Assembly: GCF_015709455.1 (NCBI RefSeq)
Contig: NZ_JADNQW010000005.1
Coordinates: forward strand, 744,001 to 808,000
Source of the DNA: Methylosinus sp. H3A
Lineage (GTDB): Bacteria > Pseudomonadota > Alphaproteobacteria > Rhizobiales > Beijerinckiaceae
Reading direction: 5' to 3'
DNA: 64,000 bases
Positions within the stretch are counted from its first letter, which is position 1. Each line of letters starts with the position of its first letter. Both the position numbers and the translations under genes were made by a program. Below are positions 16,847 to 25,800 of this stretch, piece after piece. The notes under the pieces are model-generated. The model ran no database searches and had not been told where the DNA came from. It saw nothing but the letters and a program-made list of their open reading frames with translations.

Positions 16847-19800
16847 TTCACGATCTCGACGCGCTTGCCGGCGCTCTGCGCCTGCAGGCCCTTCTTGTAC
16901 ATCGTCTCGACGACGCCCGGCGGCTCGGTGAACACGCCCGCCGTCTGCGCCTTGGCGCGGAAGGCGAAGCGATAAGTTCCCTTGGGCAGTGAATCATAAG
17001 CGTAGAACACGCGATCGTCGCCGAAGGAGACGCTGGTCGGCGCGAGCGTCGGCGCGCTCGACGGCTGCGCCTCGACGGGCGATGTCGCGAGATTTGGGTT
17101 CAAAGGCTCGAAGCCAGCGGGCAGCGGCAGCGAGATCGCCACATGGGTGCGATCCTGTGGATTGACGAGCTCCGCCGTCTCTTCGATCACATCGCCCGAG
17201 CGGAGCTTCACGACGCCTTTTTCCGCCGCGATTTTTTCGAGCGGCGCATCCGCCTTGCGCACTAGCGACATCTCGCGCGTCAGCGCGAAGCCTTCACTCA
17301 CGGGCTCGGCCTCGGCGCCGCTCACTTTCGGCTCGTGACGCGTCTCGACCAGCGCGACGATCGGCGCCGTTCCGCGATTGGCGATGGTCAGCGCCGACGG
17401 CGCGCCGCTGGTCTTGCGCAGGACCGGAGCATTTGCGTCGAGAGTCACCGTCTCCGGCGCGGCCCCTTCCTGTGAAAGCGCGACGACCAAGGGCGATCGC
17501 GGACGCCGCCAGACTTCCGCCAGCGCGTCAATCGCCGCGGCGGTGGCGTTGGTCGAGCCCCAGCCGTCACCCTCGCCCAAGCGCAGCAGCGCGTCGCGCA
17601 GCAGGCCTGCGCGCGGGTCCGACGGCGAAGCAACGGCGATGGCGCGCACCATCTCCGCGAGCGCGCGCGTCTCGGAGGGCAAAATCACCGGATTGCCGCC
17701 GTCCGCAGCCTGGCCCGCATAATATTGCACGCCATTGCGCGAGAGAATTTTCACGCGGCTCCATAGCGAGTCGAGCAGAGCGTCGACGATGCGCCGATCG
17801 CCCGCCTGCGCGCGCGCGGCGGCGCGGGTCAGCTCCGCCACACTGGCGCTCGCCATGAAATCGGCGTGGCGCGAGAGCTCGGCCACATAAGACTCGTCGA
17901 GCTTGCCGCCTTCGGCGAGCGCGATCAGCGCCTCGACGCGCTCGCGCAATTCCTCGCCCGAGAGCAGGCGCGGATAATCCGAGCGCAGCGACAGTTTCAG
18001 CACATTGGCGAGGCGGTCGGCGAGCGGCTTGTCGATCGGCTCGCCGGCGCGCTCCGCGCTGGCGAGGAAGGAATAGGCCCAGGCCGTTAGCGACACATTT
18101 CCACGCGAGCGCGGCCAGAAGGCGACGAGGCCATCCGCGTCGACGGACTGATCGATCGCGCGAATCGTATTGCGCACATCGCCGGAAAGGCGACTCTCGA
18201 GCCCCGCAGCCGAAAGGATAGGCGTGAAACTCTTCAAGGCCAGCGCCGAGCGCGCGAGCGAGAGCCGCTGCTCCGTGCAGCCATAGGGATATTCGACGAG
18301 CGCATTCAGCCCCGCCACGAGCTTCACCAGCGCCGGATCGCCGGCGAGAGTCACGTCGCGCCGGAACGAACCCGATCGCACCTCGTCCGAAGCGCCGGCC
18401 AGCGTCTTCGTCTCGCCCGGCGCGATCTCGACGATCTCATAGCGCCGCACCGGGAGACGATCGGGCCGGATCGGCAATTCGATCTCCACCGCGTCACGCG
18501 CGCGGTCGGCGTCGCGCTCCACGCGGAAATTCAGCTTCGCGCTCTCCTTGCCGGGGACGGGCTCCGGCACGCTCGCGGCGATGTCGATGCGCGCCGGCTT
18601 GCTCGCGAGCCAAGAGAAGGCCTGCTGCGTGTTATTCGCGAGCGTCAGCCCCTCCGCGGCGATCGAAGCCTTGCCGCCGCCGCCCGGCCCCTCGACGACG
18701 CGCGCGATGAAGGACACATCGAGCGTATCGCCCGAGCGCAGGAAGCGCGGCAGCAGTGGTTGCGCGACGAGCTCCTGGCGGATGAGCATCTCGCCGGTCG
18801 CAAAGCCGAAGCGATCGGCGCCGCTCACCGCCTTGGCCCGCAGCTTGAAGACGGTGAGCGTATCGGGCAGCTTCACCTTGATCTTCGCCACGCCGTCGGC
18901 GCCGATCTTCACGCTCGGCAGATAGATCGGCACGGGCGTGAAATTCTTGCGCACGCTGACATTGGTCTCCGCGCCCCATTCGTCGAGACCGGCGTCGCCG
19001 CCGGGAATCTCCTCCAGCGGAATCTTGCCGAAAGCAAGATTGCGCGTGTCGCGCGCGGCGAGCTTCGTCTCGCGCTCCACGATGAAATCCGGCAGCGGAT
19101 CGAGCGGCCGCTCCTTGGCGAGCGACAGCACGGCCTGATCCACCATCCAGAAGGTCGCTTCGCCCGCGAGCGGCTTGCCAAGATCATCGGACAAACGCAG
19201 CGTGACCTCCACCTCCTGCCCCGGACGCGCCTTGGCGGGATAGTCGAGCTTCGCCGTCACGATATTCTTGACCGGCGTCACCTCGATCCATTTCGTCGCG
19301 GCGATCGTCACCGGCTTGCCCTGGTCGATATTGGACGTGGCCGCCGGCGCGCTATCCTTCAAGCGTCCGCGCATGATGAGGAAATGCACAGCGAGCTTGG
19401 GCGTCTGCTCCTTGCGCAGATTGAGCGTGTAACGGCCAAAGCCATTGGCGATGTCGATGAATTGATAGTCGAACACGCCATTGGGTTGCTCGACGATCGC
19501 CAGCGCCTTGGCGTTCTGGAACGGCGATTGGACGATGAGCGTCGCGGTCTCGCCCGGCGCATAGGATTGCTTGTCGGTCGTGATGGTCGCGGTGGAGGCC
19601 GGCGGACGCTGGAAGGTGACCGGCGTATTGCCGCCGACGAAGAAATCGACGCTCACCTGCTGGCGACGGCCGATGCGATCATAAGCCTCGAGCTGCACGA
19701 CATAGACGCCGGCCTCGCGCGCCTCCAGCTCGATTCTTTGCGCGTCCTTCGCGCTCGTCAGCCTGCGCTCGAGGATCGTCTCCTCGATCACCTGCGTCAC

Positions 19801-22800
19801 ATATTTCGCCGCGCCCTGCGCGAAATCGGAAGCCTGCAGAGTCGAGACCCAATTGCGCTTGACGAAGCGCAGGGTCACCGGCAAACCTTCGACCGCCTCG
19901 CCCTTGCCGTCGAGCGCGAGAAATTCCGGCGTCACCACGCCGGGCCGCTCGACATAGCGCGGAACCTTCACGCCGAGCACGAAAGGCGGCACGGCGATGA
20001 CATTCTGCACATTGCGCACGTCCAGCCCATCGTCGCCCGTGACGGTCGCCTCGATCGAGTAGCGGCGCGGCTGCGCCGTCGGCTCTATCGTCGTGTCGAA
20101 TGTCATGCGCGAGGCGCCGCCGGCGTCGGTGCGCGCGTCACGCTCCAGCACCGGCGAGGATTTGAACTTGCCTTCGCCGGAGAAGCGCGCGTCGGTCGAG
20201 AACAAAAAGCCCTCGCGTCCCGGCGGCTGAAACAGATGCGGGAATTGCACGGCGCGCCATTTCACCGGCCGTTCCGAAACGAGCCCGCCGGCGAAATAGC
20301 GCGCGACGAGATCGACATTGAACTCGCCGTCGAGCGGAACGATCTGCGGCGCATTCAGCACGACCTCGAATGTCGGCAGGCGATAGGCTTCCTTCTTGAA
20401 CGGAAACTGTCCGCAGGACGCGGTCTCTGTCCCGCCCTCGGCCTCGGCGTTCTCGCTCGGCGTGTCGGCGTCCTCGCTTTTCTCGTCCTTCTTCTCTTCG
20501 CTCTTTTTGGGCTTGGCGCCGTCCGGCTCGAAACGCAGCGCGTAATCGCCCGTCGCGGGCGTCTGCGCGTCGAATTTGTGATAGAAGCTCCCTGCCGCGT
20601 CGAGCTTCACCGGAATGCGCCATTCCTGATTTCCGGGGCCAGAGACGACGAGCGTTCCGCCCGCTTTGGCGACGCTCGCCGCGCCGTCTCGATAAGAACG
20701 CACGAAGCCCTTTATATGCACCGGCTCCTCGGGCCGATAGATCGGCCGCTCGGCGAAGACATGGCAGAGCGTGCGCGGCTCTTGCCTGCGCGGCTCTTGC
20801 GGATTGGACGTCCATGCGAGCCAGGCGCCGTCGGGCTTCGTCCAATTCTCGCGGGCATATTCGGACGGCGCGTCATTGGCGTCGATGGCGAGCGTGTCGA
20901 GACCTTTGGTCACGACGATGCGGCGCACATCGGCTTCCGCGCGCTTGCCGGGATCATAGGCGAAGAAGCCGGAATTATCGGTCGTCCCACGTGCGAGCGT
21001 GATGAATTTATCGCCCGTCACGCCCTCGAGCCTCACCTCCGCGCCGGCCACGGGCTGCGCAGTCGAAAGCGAGGTGACGGCGAAGCGCACGCGCGCGCGC
21101 TCCTCTATCGCGCTCACCGAGAGATCGGTCACCTGCGCGCGCAACCAATGGCGCTTCTTCTCGTCCACGGCGCGCAGGCCGATCAGATAAGTTCCCGGCT
21201 GTCCGGCGCCGGCGATCTTGGCGAATTCGCTCGAAAGATCGAGACCGAATTTGGCGTCCGCGCCATTGCGGCGGATCGGCAGATCGAGCAGCGCGGAAAC
21301 GGCGGGCGAGCCGAGCGCCTTTATGCGCTCGGCGATCGCGGAAGCCTCGGGCGCATCCGTCTCGCCCCAATGCGCGGGCTCATTGCCGGGCAGCGGCGGA
21401 GCGAGAGAATCCTCCGTCTCGACGCCGCTCTTGGGGAAGGGCCAGAAGTCGCGCGCCAGCGGATCGATCGCATGAATGCGAATATCGGCGCGGTCATAGC
21501 CGCGTCCACGCAGCGGCAGCAATTGCGGGCCGAAACGCTCGACGAGACCCTGCGCGGCGTCCCACGCCAGCGCCGGTCGGTCGCGATCGAAGGCGAAGCG
21601 CTGCGCAAAGCGCGAGGCGAGCGCGCGCTTGCGAATATCGCGCAGCGCGCCCGGCGCGAGAACGAGATCATAGACGCGATCGGAGAGAAACTTGCCATAG
21701 ACATTGAGCCGCTTGCGATCGATCTCGACGGAGAGATCGTCGACCGGCGGCGAGATGCGCAGCGCCTCTCGCGCGCGCAGAATGTCGATCTCGTCGGGCT
21801 GTTCGGAGAAGGTCAGCGTCAACCTTCGGCGGTTGGCCGGCTGATAATTGGAGACAGGCGCGGACTCCTCCTCTCCCTCTGACGACGTCGACGACGGCGC
21901 GACCGCATAGCCGAAGGCGCAGCGCAGCACGCCATCCTGCTTGTCGTCGCTCCAGCCGCGGCCGCAGCTCGCCTCGGTGACGGCGAAAGGCGCAGCGGAG
22001 CGCGCGCGCAATTCGAATATCTCGTCGTCGAGGCCCGGCTCGTCGGCGAGCTTCAGGCGCAATATGGCGACGCGTCCGTCGCGCACCGTTTCACGCAGCC
22101 GGACGGCGACGCTCTGCGCGGCGCTGCGCTCCGCACGCTCGAGCGGGCGAATGTCGTAATCCTTCATCGTCAACAACTGTCCGCCGAGCGGAGAAATTCC
22201 TGGCGCCGGACGCAATTCGATCGTCAGCAGCCGCGCGAGCGCGGCAATGTCCACCGGCTCCGGAAATGTCAGCGTGATCTGCTCGAGATCGGCGACCGGC
22301 TCGGCGCTCTCCGTCGGATTGGTGGAGGTGGGCGTCGGCAGCAGCGCGACGAGCCGCGTCGCGGCGGCGCCCGCTTCTATGTCGACGCGCTGAAGCGGCT
22401 TCCACGGCTCGGCCGGGCGAAATTGCAGCGCGCGCGCGCCGATCCAGCGCCATTCGCCGGCGGGCTCGCCCGAGAGCCTCACGAATTTCTCATGCGCGTC
22501 TTCGGCTCCGCCCGCCTTGGGGCCGATGTCGCGATCGAAGAAGATGGTGATCGGATCGAAGCTGCGTAGAAACTTATCCGGCACGATTCGCGCGCCATCG
22601 GCGCGGCGCAATTGGTCGAAGGACGCAGGCTCGGCGCGCAGCGGCGCGGAGACGGAAAGACAAGCCAGAAAGAGAAAGGCCGTCGTCGCGAGAAGCGTGG
22701 CGACGAAGCGATCCATGGGCCGCCCCGCGACTCTGGATCGCCTCGCTGCGCTCGCGATGACGGCGGAGATATTGGAGAACAAACAACGGATGCGTTTCAT

Positions 22801-22869
22801 CGCCGAGCCTCGAATGGGACTGAGGGCGTTTGTCGAATGAGGAGAGCCGAGAGAGAGCAGCGGATTCAT
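16843..22869 (-). CDS. Bacterial alpha-2-macroglobulin, thioester type
   Basis: Large periplasmic protease trap of up to 2008 residues. It has the thioester motif YGCTEQRLS (Cys about residue 1531), an N-terminal chain of MG beta domains, a region naming the bait and receptor-like parts (GEATFWMVDQAVLSL, GVAKIKVKLPDTLTVFKLRA), and an alpha-helical complement-like region after the thioester. An acidic linker (EEKKDEKSEDADTP) is inserted near residue 790. The start is uncertain: ATG at 22869 overlaps the upstream stop as ATGA, ATG at 22800 has GAGG eight bases before it, and ATG at 22716 starts a normal signal peptide (MDRFVATLLATTAFLF). I give the outermost. The next gene, pbpC, overlaps its stop. 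Confidence 0.93.
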   Translation of the reverse strand: MNPLLSLGSPHSTNALSPIRGSAMKRIRCLFSNISAVIASAARRSRVAGRPMDRFVATLLATTAFLFLACLSVSAPLRAEPASFDQLRRADGARIVPDKFLRSFDPITIFFDRDIGPKAGGAEDAHEKFVRLSGEPAGEWRWIGARALQFRPAEPWKPLQRVDIEAGAAATRLVALLPTPTSTNPTESAEPVADLEQITLTFPEPVDIAALARLLTIELRPAPGISPLGGQLLTMKDYDIRPLERAERSAAQSVAVRLRETVRDGRVAILRLKLADEPGLDDEIFELRARSAAPFAVTEASCGRGWSDDKQDGVLRCAFGYAVAPSSTSSEGEEESAPVSNYQPANRRRLTLTFSEQPDEIDILRAREALRISPPVDDLSVEIDRKRLNVYGKFLSDRVYDLVLAPGALRDIRKRALASRFAQRFAFDRDRPALAWDAAQGLVERFGPQLLPLRGRGYDRADIRIHAIDPLARDFWPFPKSGVETEDSLAPPLPGNEPAHWGETDAPEASAIAERIKALGSPAVSALLDLPIRRNGADAKFGLDLSSEFAKIAGAGQPGTYLIGLRAVDEKKRHWLRAQVTDLSVSAIEERARVRFAVTSLSTAQPVAGAEVRLEGVTGDKFITLARGTTDNSGFFAYDPGKRAEADVRRIVVTKGLDTLAIDANDAPSEYARENWTKPDGAWLAWTSNPQEPRRQEPRTLCHVFAERPIYRPEEPVHIKGFVRSYRDGAASVAKAGGTLVVSGPGNQEWRIPVKLDAAGSFYHKFDAQTPATGDYALRFEPDGAKPKKSEEKKDEKSEDADTPSENAEAEGGTETASCGQFPFKKEAYRLPTFEVVLNAPQIVPLDGEFNVDLVARYFAGGLVSERPVKWRAVQFPHLFQPPGREGFLFSTDARFSGEGKFKSSPVLERDARTDAGGASRMTFDTTIEPTAQPRRYSIEATVTGDDGLDVRNVQNVIAVPPFVLGVKVPRYVERPGVVTPEFLALDGKGEAVEGLPVTLRFVKRNWVSTLQASDFAQGAAKYVTQVIEETILERRLTSAKDAQRIELEAREAGVYVVQLEAYDRIGRRQQVSVDFFVGGNTPVTFQRPPASTATITTDKQSYAPGETATLIVQSPFQNAKALAIVEQPNGVFDYQFIDIANGFGRYTLNLRKEQTPKLAVHFLIMRGRLKDSAPAATSNIDQGKPVTIAATKWIEVTPVKNIVTAKLDYPAKARPGQEVEVTLRLSDDLGKPLAGEATFWMVDQAVLSLAKERPLDPLPDFIVERETKLAARDTRNLAFGKIPLEEIPGGDAGLDEWGAETNVSVRKNFTPVPIYLPSVKIGADGVAKIKVKLPDTLTVFKLRAKAVSGADRFGFATGEMLIRQELVAQPLLPRFLRSGDTLDVSFIARVVEGPGGGGKASIAAEGLTLANNTQQAFSWLASKPARIDIAASVPEPVPGKESAKLNFRVERDADRARDAVEIELPIRPDRLPVRRYEIVEIAPGETKTLAGASDEVRSGSFRRDVTLAGDPALVKLVAGLNALVEYPYGCTEQRLSLARSALALKSFTPILSAAGLESRLSGDVRNTIRAIDQSVDADGLVAFWPRSRGNVSLTAWAYSFLASAERAGEPIDKPLADRLANVLKLSLRSDYPRLLSGEELRERVEALIALAEGGKLDESYVAELSRHADFMASASVAELTRAAARAQAGDRRIVDALLDSLWSRVKILSRNGVQYYAGQAADGGNPVILPSETRALAEMVRAIAVASPSDPRAGLLRDALLRLGEGDGWGSTNATAAAIDALAEVWRRPRSPLVVALSQEGAAPETVTLDANAPVLRKTSGAPSALTIANRGTAPIVALVETRHEPKVSGAEAEPVSEGFALTREMSLVRKADAPLEKIAAEKGVVKLRSGDVIEETAELVNPQDRTHVAISLPLPAGFEPLNPNLATSPVEAQPSSAPTLAPTSVSFGDDRVFYAYDSLPKGTYRFAFRAKAQTAGVFTEPPGVVETMYKKGLQAQSAGKRVEIVK
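22730..22768. repeat. Dispersed-repeat-like segment at the 5' end of the alpha-2-macroglobulin frame
   Basis: The stretch reading CTGGATCGCCTCGCTGCG followed by CTCGCGATGACGG resembles a short dispersed intergenic repeat common in alphaproteobacterial genomes. It lies between the outer ATG candidates and the ATG that opens the signal peptide, which favours translation from 22716. Confidence 0.4.
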
Positions 22870-25800
22870 CTGCCGCTCTTTCTTCCCGCCTTCTCCAGAA
22901 ATTCCGCCACGACGTCCGGCGGCGGGCCGGAGGGCGGCGGCGCGAGGCCGCGCAGGGCGAGGCGCAATGTCGTCGCCGGCGCGTCGGCGGGCGCGCGCGC
23001 TTCGACGAAATAGCGGCCCGGCTCGAGGCGGAGAATCTGCGCGGCCCCCTCGCCGAGCGTCTTGCCCGCGGCGTCGAAGAGACGCAGCTCGGCGCGATCC
23101 GGCTCGGCGCGCAGGCCGAGGCCGATCTCGCCGGCCTTCGCCACCTCGAAGGTGAAGAGCGCGCCGCCCGCAGGTCCGAGCGCTATAGGATCATTGACGC
23201 CGTCTTTCACCGAAATGACCGGCGTCGTCGAAATATTCAGCGCTCCCGACAGCGCGCCCTCATGCGGCGAATAGATCTCGACGAGCGCGCGGCCGGGCGC
23301 GGCGTAACGATGCAGCTCAACGCCGGCCGGGAAGGTCGCGACCTCGCGCGCGCCATTCTGCGTGACGGCGACGATGGCCGGCGCGCTCGTGCGAATATCG
23401 ACGACGACGGGCGCGCTCACATCGAGCGCGAAAGCCTGCGCCTCGCCGTCGAGCGTCGCGGCGAAGGACGCCGCCACATCGCGCCGCGCCGCCGCTGGCC
23501 AAGGCGATTTTCCGGCGCGCTCGATCCAGGCGGCGACGAGGCCGGGCGCATGGGCGATCGTCGCTTCGCCCGGCCCGTCGAGGGCGAGCGAACGGCCCCG
23601 CGACACGCGCCCACTCGCGCCGACGAAAACCGCCTCTCCGCCCGCGACGACGAGCCGATCGCCCGGCTGCGCCTCGACGAGATGCGCCGCCTCCCCGGCG
23701 GCGCCGAAGAAGCGCTTGACGGCCTTGCCCGCCACGAGCGGCTCATAGCGCTCGAACGAGGCCGCCGCGCGCGCCGGGACGGGCCTATCTGTGAGATTGA
23801 CGAGCCAGAGCGCGCGGACGCCTTCCAGCCGGCGCGAGAGCGGCGCGCCATCGGCGAAGCCGGCGAAGACGCGCGCCTCCTCCGGAGCGGAGAAGGCGGC
23901 AAGTCCGCTCGAAAGATCGAGCGCCAGCGCTCCGGCGCCGTCGAAGGCGACAGGCTGCGCGGTGAAGGGCGGGATGACGCCCGCAAACAGCGCGCCGGCG
24001 CGGATCGGCGCGGCGCGGGCGACGTCGATCGCCTGCGCGGTGAGGCGCAGCGGCTCGGGGCCGGCGGCGTTCCACAGGCGCGGCGGCTCCTTGCCGGCGA
24101 GCGCCAGCGCCACGCCCGGCGCGACGGCGAAACCGCGCCCGGCCGAAACGCCCGGCTGGCCGAAGGCCGAGCGCGCGAGCCACAGCCGCGCCTTGCCGGC
24201 CGGCGGCGGCGCAGAAGGCAACACGGCGCGCTCGCCTTCGCCGAGGGTGAGCGGAATCTCGGCGCCATTCGGCGCGAAGGAGGCCACGCGCGCCTTGGCC
24301 CCGCAATCCTCGCGCGACAACAGCCACAGGCTTTCCGATTGCGGCGCCAACGCGCCGGCCGCAGTCGGCGCGAGCAAATGTCCGGCCGATGCGCCCGCGG
24401 CGAGCGACGCCGGCGAAGCGCCGATGGCGACGAGGGCGGAAGCAGGCGCCGCGACGAGGCCGACGCAAATTTTGGTCGCGAGCCCCTCGATCGGCTCCGG
24501 CTCCAGCGCTATGTCGCCGAAGCCGCGCGGCGTGCGCGCGAGGCTGCGCGCGGCGAGCGTAACGGGCGCGTCGGCGCCGCCGATCGTCCAGACGGTCGCG
24601 CGCCATTCGCCGGCTTGCGCCGGCCAGGCGGCGACAGGGGCGAGCCCACGCTCGCGCCCGATGACGCGCCAATGTCCGTCGGCCTCGCGCTTCTCGATCG
24701 ACAGCGCCGTCTCGCGCGTCGATTGCGCGGCGACGATCATCAGCCGCCCCTCCTGCGCGGCCGGCAGCGCGAACTCATGCGCGCCGGAGCCGGGCACGGT
24801 CTTCACGCCTGAAAGCGTCAGTCCCTCCGCCGGCGCCGAGGCGGGCAGCGCGAGGCGAATCTCGACGCCCTCGGGCTCGGCGGCTTCGTCCAACTCCTCG
24901 GCGGCCGGCTCGCCTTCCGTGGCGGCGTTCTCGCTTTCGCTTTCGTTCTGCTCCTCCGCCTCGCGCGCGGGCTGCGGCGCGCCCTTCAGCTCGTCGAGCC
25001 GCAGGCGATAGGCGCCGGCGGGCAGATGGCGCGAGAGCGAGACGTTCCAATCCTCCGTGCGGCCCTCGAGCCGCTCGACGACGACGCCATTCTCGTCCTC
25101 GAGCGCGCCGATCAGCTCCTTGTCGCCGAAGCTCGCGATATCGACGATGCGATCGCGCGCGATGGCGAAGGGCAAGGTCGCCGGCAATGCGACGAAACGC
25201 GGCGCGCCCGGCTGCAATTGCTTCGAGGCGAGCGTGATGCGGTAATCGAGCCGATCGTCATGCGCGAGGCTCCTCGCCTCGACGCTATAGGCGCCGGCGG
25301 AGAGCTTGGCGGAAAATTTGCGGCCAGCGGCGAATTTGCCGACGCTTTTGCGCGCGGCGTCGAAAATCTCCGCGACCATGCCGTCGCCTATGTCGAGATC
25401 GACATCGGAGTCTCCCGCGAGCGCGAAGGTCCAAATATCCGGATCGCGCGGCGCGCTCTTGGCGAGGGGCTCGCGCCATTGCAGTCTTTGCGCCTGATCG
25501 AAGGGCAGCGCATGCGGGCCGTGTCCCGCGAGCGGCGCCGGCGTCGCGATTTTGCGCAAGCGCGCGACGAAGCGGCCTTCGACATCCTCCGGCAGCACGA
25601 CGAGGCGATAGCTTCCCTTCTCGAAACGCCGCGTGAGGCGCGTGAGCGGGCCGGGCGTGGTGAGCGGCCAGCCGTCGGCTTCCTCGAGCCGCGCGCGCCA
25701 CGCCTTGTTAAGCCCCTGGAGATCGAGCCGATAGAGGCCATCCTCGGCAATGTCGATCGGCACGACGGCGCCGCGGCCGCTGTCGAGCGCCGCGCGCGCA

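Noticed and set aside
18760-25011. Very long plus-strand open frames opposite the alpha-2-macroglobulin and the giant PPC-like protein (for example 18760-21882 and 22830-24812)
   Set aside because: Their translations are Arg/Ala-rich with no domains, while the minus-strand frames have signal peptides and a thioester motif. They are high-GC shadows.
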